A stretch of 52,942 bases of DNA from Oscillospiraceae bacterium (GTDB lineage: Bacteria > Bacillota > Clostridia > Oscillospirales > Acutalibacteraceae): assembly GCA_015066005.1 (NCBI GenBank), contig SVPF01000016.1, forward strand, positions 1-52,942. The letters are read 5' to 3'. The notes under the pieces are model-generated. The model searched no databases, was not told the DNA's origin, and worked only from the letters and a program-made list of their open reading frames with translations. The position numbers and the translations under genes were made by a program. Below are positions 23,855 through 32,546 of this stretch, one piece after another (the first letter of the stretch is position 1; each line of letters begins with the position of its first letter).

Positions 23855-23889
23855 AACACAAAAAACCCCTGAGTGAAAACCCAGGGTTT
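23855..23889 (-). terminator. rpmB terminator
   Basis: Stem AAACCC(C)TG (23863-23871) with CAGGGTTT (23882-23889), one bulged C, followed on the minus strand by a T-run. Confidence 0.7.
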
Positions 23890-23904
23890 GTTTGTAAGAA
23901 ATTA

Positions 23905-24093
23905 TTAGATAGCTCTGGTAACTTTACCCGAACGTAAGCAGCGGGTGCAAACATTGATACGACGGGGAGAACCGTTAACGATTGCCTTTACCTTCTTAAC
24001 GTTGGGCTTCCAAGTTCTGTTTGAACGTCTGTGTGAGTGAGAAACCTTAATACCGAAAGCAATTTCTTTATTGCAGATATCACATTTAGCCAT
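23905..24093 (-). CDS. rpmB: 50S ribosomal protein L28 (zinc-binding form)
   Basis: 62 residues from ATG 24093, which follows AAGGAGG. Two Cys pairs (CDICNK near the N-terminus, CTRCLRSG near the C-terminus) show the C+ zinc form, which in many bacteria is paralleled by a zinc-free copy under zinc limitation. Monocistronic with own promoter and terminator. Confidence 0.96.
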   Translation of the reverse strand: MAKCDICNKEIAFGIKVSHSHRRSNRTWKPNVKKVKAIVNGSPRRINVCTRCLRSGKVTRAI

Positions 24094-24150
24094 GGTCTGC
24101 ACCTCCTTCTTAAATAGCCGATAACTGTTACCGACCGCATAGCAAATAAT

Positions 24151-24179
24151 ATATTAACACAAAGCGACAAAAAAATCAA
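24151..24179 (-). promoter_or_regulatory. rpmB promoter
   Basis: On the minus strand: TTGATT (24174-24179), 17-bp spacer, TAATAT (24151-24156). Confidence 0.6.
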
Positions 24180-24196
24180 GTATTTTTTTAACGAAT

Positions 24197-25180
24197 TTAA
24201 TGTTCACTTTTTTGAGGCCTGTTCATAAGGCTTTTAACAACATCATTAACAGGCTTACCGTTATATAAAAGCTGATAGCATTCGTTGATAATAGGAAGCT
24301 CAAGCCCGTACTTTTCGGCAAGCTGATATGCCATTTCAGCCGCGTAATAGCCTTCAACCGTGCCAACCTCTTTTAAAGCGGTTGCAATATCAGCCCCGCT
24401 GCCCACCATATAACCAAAACGGTTATTGCGGCTGTGGCGAGAGGTACAGGTAACTACAAGATCCCCAATACCCGTAAGGCCCGAAAATGTAAATTCCTTA
24501 GCGCCCATACAAACACCAAGGCGTGTCATTTCAGAAAGACCGCGGGTTATAAGCGCCGCCTTTGTGTTATCACCAAGACCAAGACCGTCACAGCAGCCTG
24601 CCGCAATGGCAATAACATTCTTAAGCGCGCCACCCAGCTCAACACCAATTATATCGGTAGCGGTGTAAACGCGCAAGCATTCACCCGACATAATGTTCTG
24701 CACTGCCTGTGCGGCCGCAAGGGATGTAGATGTAGCCACAATTGAAGTGGGAATGCCGCGTGCCACCTCTTCCGCATGGGAGGGACCTGAAAGGGCCACA
24801 ACCTTAACATTTGGAAGCTCTTCTGAAATTACCTCAGTTAAAAACTTAAGGCTTCCCCTTTCAAAGCCCTTTGAAACATTAACAACCATACCAATATTCT
24901 TATAGCTTGATAGCTGTCTTGCAATGCTTCTTACCGCAGTTGAAGGAGTTGCAATAATCGTAAGGGTGTCACCCTCAACAACCGAAAGATCATTAGTTAT
25001 TTTAATACCAAGCGGTAAAACAACGCCGCGAAGCAGTTTTTCATTGGTACGCTTTTCTAATAAAAGGTCAACCTCTTCCTTAAAGGGTGACCAAAGGGTA
25101 ACATCATTACGGCAGTTATAAGCCGAAATTGCAAGAGCCATTCCCCAGCCGCCGCTGCCTAAAATTGTAATTTTAGCCAT
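24197..25180 (-). CDS. gpsA: NAD(P)-dependent glycerol-3-phosphate dehydrogenase
   Basis: 327 residues. An N-terminal Rossmann motif (LGSGGWGMALA) is followed by the catalytic Lys region (ALKNVIAIAAG) and the GxxxNTKAALITRGL signature. It makes sn-glycerol-3-phosphate from dihydroxyacetone phosphate for the PlsY acyltransferase encoded just upstream, whose 3' end it overlaps by 8 bp. Confidence 0.95.
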   Translation of the reverse strand: MAKITILGSGGWGMALAISAYNCRNDVTLWSPFKEEVDLLLEKRTNEKLLRGVVLPLGIKITNDLSVVEGDTLTIIATPSTAVRSIARQLSSYKNIGMVVNVSKGFERGSLKFLTEVISEELPNVKVVALSGPSHAEEVARGIPTSIVATSTSLAAAQAVQNIMSGECLRVYTATDIIGVELGGALKNVIAIAAGCCDGLGLGDNTKAALITRGLSEMTRLGVCMGAKEFTFSGLTGIGDLVVTCTSRHSRNNRFGYMVGSGADIATALKEVGTVEGYYAAEMAYQLAEKYGLELPIINECYQLLYNGKPVNDVVKSLMNRPQKSEH

Positions 25181-25829
25181 TTTTCTTACCCCCGATTTTA
25201 ACCTTAGATTCGGTACCGTTTAAAAGGCGCTTAATGTTATCCTTATGCTTACCGATAACCATTGCACCCATTGCGAGCGCCAAAATCATTTGAGGTAATA
25301 TACCTGCTGTGTCACTGTGGAAAATGATTGAAAGAATTACAACTGTCATTGCCGCCAAAACCGACCCGAGTGACACATACCTTGTAATAATTACACAAAC
25401 AGCAAAAACAATTAAGCCAATAATAATTGCTATTGGACAGCACACTGCAAAAATACCAACACTTGTTGCAACGCCCTTACCACCCTTAAATTCAAAGAAC
25501 AAGGGTAAAATGTGGCCGAGCATACAAGCCGCGCCGCAAAGGTAAGCGCCATAAATTGCATAAGACCATTCACTACCTGTTTGGGTGTGGATATATTCAA
25601 AAATAGCCTTACCCATAAAAGCGGCAGCAAAGCCCTTAAGCGCATCAAAAATAAAGGTTAACGCACCGGGAACAAAGCCTGCGTTACGCATAACGTTTGT
25701 TGTGCCTGCGTTACCGCTTCCAAGCTCCCTGACATCCTTTTTCATAAAAGCCTTAGCAAAAATAACTGCAAAGCTTATGCTACCTATTAAATATGCTGCA
25801 ACAACCGTAACCAAAGCGGTAATTACCAT
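25173..25829 (-). CDS. plsY: Acyl-phosphate:glycerol-3-phosphate acyltransferase PlsY
   Basis: 218 residues with five predicted membrane segments and the PlsY motifs SGNAGTTN and GGKGVATSVG. It forms lysophosphatidate at the membrane from acyl phosphate and glycerol-3-phosphate. Its ATG directly follows the der stop (TAAATG) and it overlaps gpsA, so der-plsY-gpsA forms one translational unit. Confidence 0.95.
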   Translation of the reverse strand: MVITALVTVVAAYLIGSISFAVIFAKAFMKKDVRELGSGNAGTTNVMRNAGFVPGALTFIFDALKGFAAAFMGKAIFEYIHTQTGSEWSYAIYGAYLCGAACMLGHILPLFFEFKGGKGVATSVGIFAVCCPIAIIIGLIVFAVCVIITRYVSLGSVLAAMTVVILSIIFHSDTAGILPQMILALAMGAMVIGKHKDNIKRLLNGTESKVKIGGKKNG

Positions 25830-27152
25830 TTACTTGTCGCCCCTTTCGCGAATTACAAACCTGACGGGTGTACCTTCAAGTCCAAAGGTGGAACGGATTT
25901 GATTTTCCAAATAACGCTGATAAGAAAAATGGAACAATTCGGCATTATTACAAAAGCACACAAATGTTGGCGGCTTTGTAGATGCCTGTGTCATATAATA
26001 AATTTTAAGGCGCTTACCCTTATCTGACGGGGGCTGAACACGGGCGGTGGCATCCGCCAAAATGTCGTTAAGCTTACCTGTGGATATGCGCATTGTATTT
26101 TGTTCATTTACATATTTTATAAGATCAAAAAGGCGGTCAACCCTCTGCCCCGTTTTAGCCGAAATGAAGATAATAGGTGCATATGGCATAAACGAAAAGT
26201 CCTTCATAAGCTGCTTGCGGAAGGAATCCATCGTTTTGCCGTCCTTTTCAACGGCATCCCACTTATTAACGGCAATTATACAAGCCTTGCCCTGCTCCAT
26301 TGCGAGACCTGCAACCTTCGAATCCTGCTCGGTAAAGCCGTCTACGCCGTCTATCATAATAACGCAAACATCGGCGCGTTCAATTGCCATTTTTGCCCTT
26401 AGAACACTGTATTTTTCAATTTTGTCCTCAACCTTACTCTTGCGGCGAAGACCTGCAGTATCAATAAAATTATATTTAGTGCCTTCAATATCAATTCTAA
26501 GGTCAATGGCATCACGGGTAGTGCCCGCAACGTTTGAAACAATTGACCTTTCTTCACCTGCAATTTGGTTTATCAGTGACGATTTACCTGCATTCGGCTT
26601 TCCGATAACCGCAACATTTATAATTTCGTCATCCTCATCCTCAAATTCCTCAGGTGCAATATGCGAAATTACCGCATCTAACAGGTCGCCCGTGCCGTGA
26701 CCGTGTACCGAAGAAACGGCAATAGGGTCACCAAGGCCCAAATTATAAAATTCGTAAAATTCCATTGGTGTATCACCAATGTTATCACACTTATTAACGC
26801 AAAGCACTATCGGCTTGCCGCTTTTTTGAAGCATTGCGGCAACGTCCATATCGGCAGCGGTAACGCCAGATTTTAAATCGGTTACAAAAATGATTACCGC
26901 GGCAGTTTCAATTGCCAAATTTGCCTGAGCACGCATACTTGACAAAATAATATCGTCAGTCTTAGGCTCAATACCGCCTGTGTCAACAAACATCATTTTT
27001 CTGCCAAGCCATTCACCGTCGCCGTAAATGCGGTCACGGGTAACGCCCGGGGTATCATCCACAATAGAAAGGCGCTTGCCTATAATTTTATTAAATAATG
27101 TGGATTTTCCGACATTCGGACGGCCCACAACCGCAACTATAGGTTTTGCCAT
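25830..27152 (-). CDS. der: Ribosome assembly GTPase Der (EngA)
   Basis: 440 residues. Two tandem GTPase domains: GRPNVGKS near residue 10 with DTPG and NKCD, and GKPNAGKS near 185 with DTAG and NKWD, then a C-terminal KH-like domain. Required for 50S assembly. It starts 16 bp inside the end of the DUF512 gene. Confidence 0.97.
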   Translation of the reverse strand: MAKPIVAVVGRPNVGKSTLFNKIIGKRLSIVDDTPGVTRDRIYGDGEWLGRKMMFVDTGGIEPKTDDIILSSMRAQANLAIETAAVIIFVTDLKSGVTAADMDVAAMLQKSGKPIVLCVNKCDNIGDTPMEFYEFYNLGLGDPIAVSSVHGHGTGDLLDAVISHIAPEEFEDEDDEIINVAVIGKPNAGKSSLINQIAGEERSIVSNVAGTTRDAIDLRIDIEGTKYNFIDTAGLRRKSKVEDKIEKYSVLRAKMAIERADVCVIMIDGVDGFTEQDSKVAGLAMEQGKACIIAVNKWDAVEKDGKTMDSFRKQLMKDFSFMPYAPIIFISAKTGQRVDRLFDLIKYVNEQNTMRISTGKLNDILADATARVQPPSDKGKRLKIYYMTQASTKPPTFVCFCNNAELFHFSYQRYLENQIRSTFGLEGTPVRFVIRERGDK

Positions 27153-28459
27153 ACTGCACCTCCTAAAACATTTTCTACCATATCATAACCGTCCACCGCC
27201 GTAACGGTAATTTTTACACCAAGCTTCTCTGATAGCTCACTAACGGTTATGCTGTCCAAAAACATATCCTTTTCAGCCCTTAGCATAACGTCGGGAATAA
27301 TGAGCTCTTCACCCAAATCCATCCCCTTAAGCTGACTTAAAATATCGGTTGCGGTAACGAGTCCCGCAACAGTTATTAAGGGGCCGAAAAAGTCGTTTTT
27401 AATTTTATATACCTTACAATTTAAATTATCCCATTTTTTACCCATTTTGTCAACAATTTGTGTAATTAATGGATATGCCGCTTCACCCGTGATTAAAGAC
27501 ACACTGCGCGGTGCTTCAAGCTTATAATCACAGTCTTCTATTGCATCATCAGCTTCCTTTTCTAAAAGGGACCACATACCAACGCCGTTATCAAGCTGTA
27601 AAAAGTCGCCGTAATAATCGGCCTTGGGCATTTCCCTTTCGGCAAGCAAATAAAATTCATCACTTGCATAAACCCTGCGGCTTCCGTACTTTTCCATACA
27701 TTTATCGCCAAAACGGTTAATAATATCAATGGTTTCGCCTGCAGTTTGCTTGTTAAAGGGCTCTAACCTTGCAAGGCCGTCACGGTACTTTGTAAGGCCA
27801 ACGGGCACCGCCGCAATACATTCGGCATTTTGTAAATTTGTTAAATCCTCAAGAGTTTTTTCAAGCTCTTTTCCATCGTTATAACCCGGGCAAAGCACCA
27901 TTTGGCAGTTAATTTTAATACCCGCATCGTTAAAACGGTTTATAATCTCCAAAACATTACCCGCATTTTTATTGGTCATCATTTTAACGCGCAAATCAGG
28001 ATTGGTTGTGTGTACCGAAATATTTATGGGGCTTATGTGCATTTTAATAATGCGCTCAACCTCGTGCTCGGTAATGTTGGTTAATGTAATGTAATTGCCA
28101 AACAAGAAGGAAAGGCGCGAATCATCATCCTTAAAATAAAGGCTGTCACGCAGGCCCTTTGGCAACTGGTCAATAAAGCAAAAAACACATTTATTAAGGC
28201 AGGAATGCTTATTGTCCATTAAATAGGTAGCAAAATTAAGGCCCAATTCATCATATTCGCCCTTTTTAATGCGCACCGTTTTAATTTTGCCCTTTTCGTT
28301 TATAAATGAAACATTTAGCTTTGGATTATTTTGATAAAAACGGTAGTCCAAAACATCCATAATTTCGTTACCGTTAATGCTTAATAATGTACATCCGCCC
28401 TTTATACCCGCTTTATCGGCAGGGCTACGCTTTTCAACCGCTTCAATTATAACAGACAT
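27137..28459 (-). CDS. DUF512 PDZ/radical SAM protein
   Basis: 440 residues. A short N-terminal PDZ-like domain (RSPADKAGIKGGCTLLSINGNE) is followed by an unusual radical SAM cluster motif, CLNKCVFC (C-x3-C-x2-C), then a DUF512 C-terminal domain (~230-440). The family is consistently found beside der in Firmicutes; its reaction is not known to me. Overlap with der (16 bp) supports a shared role in ribosome or GTPase biology, by inference. Confidence 0.88.
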   Translation of the reverse strand: MSVIIEAVEKRSPADKAGIKGGCTLLSINGNEIMDVLDYRFYQNNPKLNVSFINEKGKIKTVRIKKGEYDELGLNFATYLMDNKHSCLNKCVFCFIDQLPKGLRDSLYFKDDDSRLSFLFGNYITLTNITEHEVERIIKMHISPINISVHTTNPDLRVKMMTNKNAGNVLEIINRFNDAGIKINCQMVLCPGYNDGKELEKTLEDLTNLQNAECIAAVPVGLTKYRDGLARLEPFNKQTAGETIDIINRFGDKCMEKYGSRRVYASDEFYLLAEREMPKADYYGDFLQLDNGVGMWSLLEKEADDAIEDCDYKLEAPRSVSLITGEAAYPLITQIVDKMGKKWDNLNCKVYKIKNDFFGPLITVAGLVTATDILSQLKGMDLGEELIIPDVMLRAEKDMFLDSITVSELSEKLGVKITVTAVDGYDMVENVLGGAVWQNL

Positions 28460-28480
28460 TTTCTTACATTCCCTCCTTCA

Positions 28481-28518
28481 CAAAAAAACAGCGAGAGAAA
28501 TTCCTTTTCCCCCGCTGT
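28481..28518 (-). terminator. rpmF terminator
   Basis: ACAGCG (28488-28493) pairs with CGCTGT (28513-28518); an inner GGGAAA/TTTCTC pairing extends the stem. It is followed on the minus strand by TTTTTTTG. Confidence 0.7.
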
Positions 28519-28527
28519 CAATTTGAA

Positions 28528-28716
28528 TTATTCGCCAACCTTAACAACTTCACGGCCGTCATACTGACCGCAAGCAGCGCAAAGTCTGTGAGGACGCTTA
28601 TAAGCGCCGCATGAGCACTTTACTAAAGTGGGAGCGCTTAACTTCCAAACGTTATTTCTTCTTTTATCTCTTCTAGCTTTTGAATGCTTTCTCTTTGGTA
28701 CTGCCATTTTCAGCAC
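28528..28716 (-). CDS. rpmF: 50S ribosomal protein L32 (zinc-binding form)
   Basis: 62 residues. The N-terminal MAVPKRKHSKARRDKRRN and two Cys pairs (CSCGAY and CAACGQY) identify the zinc form of L32; the few residues before MAVPK suggest the true start is the next ATG at about 28707. Downstream of yceD, the conserved pair. Confidence 0.95.
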   Translation of the reverse strand: MLKMAVPKRKHSKARRDKRRNNVWKLSAPTLVKCSCGAYKRPHRLCAACGQYDGREVVKVGE

Positions 28717-28738
28717 CTCCTTAAATTGATTAAAAAGT

Positions 28739-29236
28739 TTAATTATTTAACAGTTCAGCCAGCTTTGCAAGACGTGGGTCAATTTCCCGTGTGTCGCAAG
28801 AGCAGGCGCCTTCATTAAGGTTTTTACCACATTTGTAGCAAATGCCCTTACAGTCCTCACTGCAAAGGTGCTTAAGCGGAAGATTTACGATTACTTCGGT
28901 ATAAAGAAAATCGTCCACATCAAGCTTCATATCGGGTACTAAAAGGATTGTGTCACTGTCGTCCCCTTCAATTGAAGTGGCCAGCGATTTTGAAACCTCT
29001 ACCTTATATGTTTTTGATGTATCCTTGCCGCAGCGGTCACACAAAGCGTCAAACTGAAAGCTTATTTCAGCCTGAAACCTTATAAGGCTGGATGTGTTGG
29101 AAATACTGCCGATTAAAGTAACGGGCTTTTTGAGTGGAAAAACACCGCCGTGTTCAACCTGACTTAAATCCAACGAATACTCAATAGGTAAAGAAGAATT
29201 TTCATTGACAAAAATGTGTTTTAAATCAATAACCAT
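28739..29236 (-). CDS. YceD/DUF177 protein
   Basis: 165 residues. Cys pairs CDRCG near 70 and a C-terminal CSEDCKGICYKCG segment match the YceD family, which is encoded before rpmF in most bacteria and affects 23S rRNA accumulation. Preceded by a consensus promoter, so yceD-rpmF is a two-gene operon. Confidence 0.92.
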   Translation of the reverse strand: MVIDLKHIFVNENSSLPIEYSLDLSQVEHGGVFPLKKPVTLIGSISNTSSLIRFQAEISFQFDALCDRCGKDTSKTYKVEVSKSLATSIEGDDSDTILLVPDMKLDVDDFLYTEVIVNLPLKHLCSEDCKGICYKCGKNLNEGACSCDTREIDPRLAKLAELLNN

Positions 29237-29263
29237 ACTTCCACCTCTATCGTCGCAAAGACT

Positions 29264-29292
29264 ATTATATATATTTATAGCGATTTTGTCAA
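29264..29292 (-). promoter_or_regulatory. Consensus yceD-rpmF promoter
   Basis: On the minus strand: TTGACA (29287-29292), 17-bp spacer, TATAAT (29264-29269), both boxes perfect. Confidence 0.85.
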
Positions 29293-29315
29293 GGTTTTAT
29301 TTGCAAAAAAATTGC

Positions 29316-29371
29316 CAAAAAACGATTAAAACGCACCTTGAATTTAGGCAATTTAAACCCAAGGCGCGTTT
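29316..29371 (-). terminator. Probable terminator of the P-loop gene
   Basis: A 12-bp stem with one G-U pair (29329-29340 with 29360-29371) lies 17 bp beyond the stop of the P-loop ATPase gene. The T-run on the minus strand is delayed (TTAATCGTTTTTT), so strength is uncertain. Confidence 0.5.
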
Positions 29372-29388
29372 ATTAACTTAACTTTATT

Positions 29389-29799
29389 TTAGTTTAAAAC
29401 TTCTGCAATATCAAAAATCTTCTTAGGTAATTCTTCCTTGTCAGCAGAAATAGTGAAAATAAATTCAACATCGCTGATTTTAGAAAGTCTTTCAAAGAAG
29501 GCAGCAAGCTGTTCAAAATCCCTTCCGCCGATGCGAAGTGTTGCATCACCGAAAATGTGTGTAATGTCATGATTTCCTGCCTTAATGCCTGCGATCATGC
29601 CGTAATATTCGTCATAGCCGCTAATTGCATAGGTATCAGTATCAATAAGTCTTGCCTTATATTTGATGGAATAGATAAGGGCGTCACTCTTTTCAATGCA
29701 TACTACATTACCAAGACTTGTATCGGCAGCGGCGTTAACCATTTCAGCCAATAACTTAGTTTTGCCCGAACCTTTTTTTCCTATAATGATTTTAATCAT
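29389..29799 (-). CDS. Small P-loop ATP-binding protein, function unknown
   Basis: 136 residues. The Walker A motif GKKGSGKTK is at the very N-terminus, and a hydrophobic strand ending in THIFGD is a possible Walker B. No other domain is present. Short P-loop proteins of this kind are common in Clostridia but I know of no assigned function. It lies 50 bp downstream of pgi on the same strand. Confidence 0.72.
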   Translation of the reverse strand: MIKIIIGKKGSGKTKLLAEMVNAAADTSLGNVVCIEKSDALIYSIKYKARLIDTDTYAISGYDEYYGMIAGIKAGNHDITHIFGDATLRIGGRDFEQLAAFFERLSKISDVEFIFTISADKEELPKKIFDIAEVLN

Positions 29800-29848
29800 T
29801 TATAACAACTCCTTTTTTATAACACTGCAAAAAGCAGTAATATCTAAA

Positions 29849-31189
29849 TTATTTTGAAAGGCGTGCTTCAAGCTCGGCCCTTTGTGATTCATAACCGGGC
29901 TTGCCGAGAAGCGCAAACATATTCTTTTTATAGCTTTCAACACCGGGTTGGTCAAACGGGTTAACACCTAACATATAACCCGAAATTGCACAAGCCTTTT
30001 CAAAGAAATAAATAAGCTCGCCAAGGTTTTCTTCATCGGGTCTTGCTACATTTATTTCAAGATTAGGAACACCGCCGTCGGTATGAGCCAGCACTGTACC
30101 CTCAAATGCCTTTTGGTTTACGAACGACATTGTCTTACCTGTAAGGAAGTTAAGACCGTCACCGTCATCCTCTTCCCTTTCAATTACAACATCGGCCGTG
30201 CTTTCTGAGAAGGTAACAACCGTTTCAAACATAATACGGGCACCGTCTTGTACATATTGGCCCATTGAGTGAAGGTCGGTTGAGAAAATAAGCGATGAGG
30301 GGAAAAGACCCTTATTGTCCTTACCGTGACTTTCGCCGAATAATTGCTTAAACCATTCAGCCATCATTGCAAAGCGTGGCTCGTAGCTTACAAGCAGTTC
30401 AAGAGACTTGCCCTTACGATAGAAAATGTTATGAAGAGCAGCATAAAGATAACAGTCATTTTCGTAAAGATTTTCGTTGCTGTATTTTTTTGCAGCCTTG
30501 GCAGCACCCGCCATTAAAGCATCAATATCAGCACCTGCGGCAGCGATGGGTAAAAGACCTACTGCGGTTAAAACCGAGAAACGACCGCCAACATCATCAG
30601 GCACTACAAAGCATTCATAGCCCTTTTCATCGGCAAGCTTTTTAAGTGTGCCGCGAGCCTTGTCGGTTGTGCAGTAGATGCGCTTGGCGGCTTCCTCTTC
30701 ACCGTAACGTTCCTCCAAAAGCTTTCTGAATACACGGAAAGCAATTGCAGGCTCGGTTGTGGTGCCTGATTTAGAAATTATGTTTACCGAAACACGCTTG
30801 CCTTCGCAAAGCTTAAGTATATCATTAAGATAAGCGCCGCTTATATTGTTACCTGCAAAATAAATTTCGGGCGCGTCACCGCGAAGATTGTTATAATACG
30901 GGCCCTTTAAAAATTCAATTGCGGCACGCGCGCCGAGATAAGAGCCACCGATGCCGATAACAATTAAAACATCAGTATCCTTCTTAATTTTTTCAGCAGC
31001 AAGCTTAATGCGTGCAAATTCTTCTTTATCATAATCTTCAGGAAGGGTTACCCACCCGAGAAAATCGCTACCTAAGCCACTCTTTTCGTGTATCATTTTA
31101 TGAGCAAGAGCGATATGAGTTTCAAGACCCTTAAGGTCGTTTTCACGCAAAAATTCATTTGCGTAAGACATATTAAATTTTATGGACAT
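29849..31189 (-). CDS. pgi: Glucose-6-phosphate isomerase
   Basis: 446 residues, the short form typical of Firmicutes. Signature segments [34 protein letters not shown] and the C-terminal [11 protein letters not shown] are present. Interconverts glucose-6-P and fructose-6-P, feeding the PfkA encoded at 33640. It has its own promoter. Confidence 0.97.
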   Translation of the reverse strand: MSIKFNMSYANEFLRENDLKGLETHIALAHKMIHEKSGLGSDFLGWVTLPEDYDKEEFARIKLAAEKIKKDTDVLIVIGIGGSYLGARAAIEFLKGPYYNNLRGDAPEIYFAGNNISGAYLNDILKLCEGKRVSVNIISKSGTTTEPAIAFRVFRKLLEERYGEEEAAKRIYCTTDKARGTLKKLADEKGYECFVVPDDVGGRFSVLTAVGLLPIAAAGADIDALMAGAAKAAKKYSNENLYENDCYLYAALHNIFYRKGKSLELLVSYEPRFAMMAEWFKQLFGESHGKDNKGLFPSSLIFSTDLHSMGQYVQDGARIMFETVVTFSESTADVVIEREEDDGDGLNFLTGKTMSFVNQKAFEGTVLAHTDGGVPNLEINVARPDEENLGELIYFFEKACAISGYMLGVNPFDQPGVESYKKNMFALLGKPGYESQRAELEARLSK

Positions 31190-31224
31190 TGCTTTTTCAC
31201 CTGGATATAATATTCTTTTTTATT

Positions 31225-31276
31225 ATTTTACTATATCCGCAACATATTTTCAAGTGTAAATAGTTAATTATTTACA
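31225..31276 (-). promoter_or_regulatory. pgi promoter with adjacent inverted repeat
   Basis: On the minus strand: TTGAAA (31248-31253), 17-bp spacer, TAAAAT (31225-31230). Immediately upstream of the -35 box lies an 8-bp inverted repeat, TGTAAATA/TATTTACA (31255-31262 and 31269-31276). This could be an operator or a weak terminator hairpin for the carboxypeptidase gene. Confidence 0.55.
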
Positions 31277-31282
31277 AAAAAA

Positions 31283-32497
31283 TCACAAAATTAACAGTCC
31301 GTACAATATCCATTTAAATGTTATCCACAAATTTAGACGGTTTACTTGGTCATTAGACACAATTTTTATACTACCAACAGATTTATCACCGACATAAACG
31401 TCAGCATTGCCCACAACCTGCCCCTTTTTGACTGGCGCAGTCAGACCGCTTTTAATATTAACTTTTTGTGTAATTTCCTTGGCTTCGCTTTTAGGCAGAA
31501 GCAAATTAAGCTTTCCGTCGGCTGAAACCTTTATTTCTTTAGCAACACCTTTTTTTATAGGTACAGCTTTAACATCTTTTAAATCGGCCTCAATTTCAAA
31601 AAAGCTGTAATTCGCAAAACCGTAATCCAAAAGCTTTTTAGCACCGTTAAAGCGGTCGTTACTCGTTTCCCCCGACATCACTACCGCTACAAGCTCCATT
31701 CCGTCACGCTGTGCCGTTGCCGAAAGGCAATAGCCTGCTGTGCTTGTTGTACCCGTTTTTAGTCCTGTTGTGCCCTTATAAAACCGTACAAGCTTATTGG
31801 TGTTTACAAGCTCGCTTTCGCCGTTTCTAAGAGTATCCATCCAAACGGTTGAATAATCCTTAATAAGCTCATGCTTAATAAGCTCACTCGACATTATTGC
31901 GACATCGTAGGCGGTGGTTAAATGCCCCTCGGCATCAAGCCCTGTGCAGTTTTTAAAGGTTGTGTTATTCATTCCAAGCTCTTTCGCGCGGGAATTCATT
32001 AAAGCCACAAAGCCTTCCTCACTACCTGAAATAAGCTCACCCAAAGCCACACAGGCATCATTTGCAGAGGCAATAACCGTTGCCTTTAATAGCTCGTGTA
32101 CGGTCATCGCCTCATTCGGCTCAAGCCAAATTTGCGACCCACCCATACTGCAGGCGTGTTCACTTGCATTAACCACAGTTTCAAGTGTGAAATCGCCCCT
32201 GTCAAGCGCTTCCATAACCAGTAAAAGTGACATTATTTTTGTAATTGATGCCGGAGATAATTTTTCATCCGCATTATTTTCATAAAGCACGGTTTGGGTT
32301 TTGGGTTCCATTAAAATTACCGATTTTGCCTTAATGTCAAGCGTTTGACCGATTGCCGCATTATTCGTTGCGGTTTCAATTGGTAGGTTTATATCACTTA
32401 AATCACATTCGCTTGAAACCGTAGCGGCAAAAATATTTGTTATAAGCAAAACCGATAAAAGCGCCAAGGATAAGAATTTCTTAAAAAAATCAGCCAA
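31283..32497 (-). CDS. D-alanyl-D-alanine carboxypeptidase (DacF-like, penicillin-binding protein 5/6 family)
   Basis: 404 residues from TTG 32497, 8 nt after AAGGGTG. A signal peptide (FLSLALLSVLLITNIFAA) precedes a serine peptidase domain with SITK (SxxK), SAN (SxN) and KTGTT (KTG). A PBP5-like C-terminal beta domain and a final hydrophobic segment (WITFKWILYGLLIL) anchor it outside the membrane. It trims the terminal D-Ala of peptidoglycan stem peptides. A hairpin overlaps its ribosome binding site. Confidence 0.92.
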   Translation of the reverse strand: MADFFKKFLSLALLSVLLITNIFAATVSSECDLSDINLPIETATNNAAIGQTLDIKAKSVILMEPKTQTVLYENNADEKLSPASITKIMSLLLVMEALDRGDFTLETVVNASEHACSMGGSQIWLEPNEAMTVHELLKATVIASANDACVALGELISGSEEGFVALMNSRAKELGMNNTTFKNCTGLDAEGHLTTAYDVAIMSSELIKHELIKDYSTVWMDTLRNGESELVNTNKLVRFYKGTTGLKTGTTSTAGYCLSATAQRDGMELVAVVMSGETSNDRFNGAKKLLDYGFANYSFFEIEADLKDVKAVPIKKGVAKEIKVSADGKLNLLLPKSEAKEITQKVNIKSGLTAPVKKGQVVGNADVYVGDKSVGSIKIVSNDQVNRLNLWITFKWILYGLLIL

Positions 32498-32508
32498 AAA
32501 AAGCACAC

Positions 32509-32531
32509 CCTTTTATATGTTCTATAAAAGG
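32509..32531 (-). promoter_or_regulatory. Hairpin overlapping the carboxypeptidase ribosome binding site
   Basis: A 9-bp stem CCTTTTATA/TATAAAAGG (32509-32517 with 32523-32531) between mnmA and the carboxypeptidase gene. On the minus-strand RNA its 3' arm contains part of the AAAAGGGTG ribosome binding site, and it is followed by GTGTGCTTTTTTT, so it could also act as a partial terminator. Confidence 0.45.
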
Positions 32532-32546
32532 ATATGCCTTTAAAAT

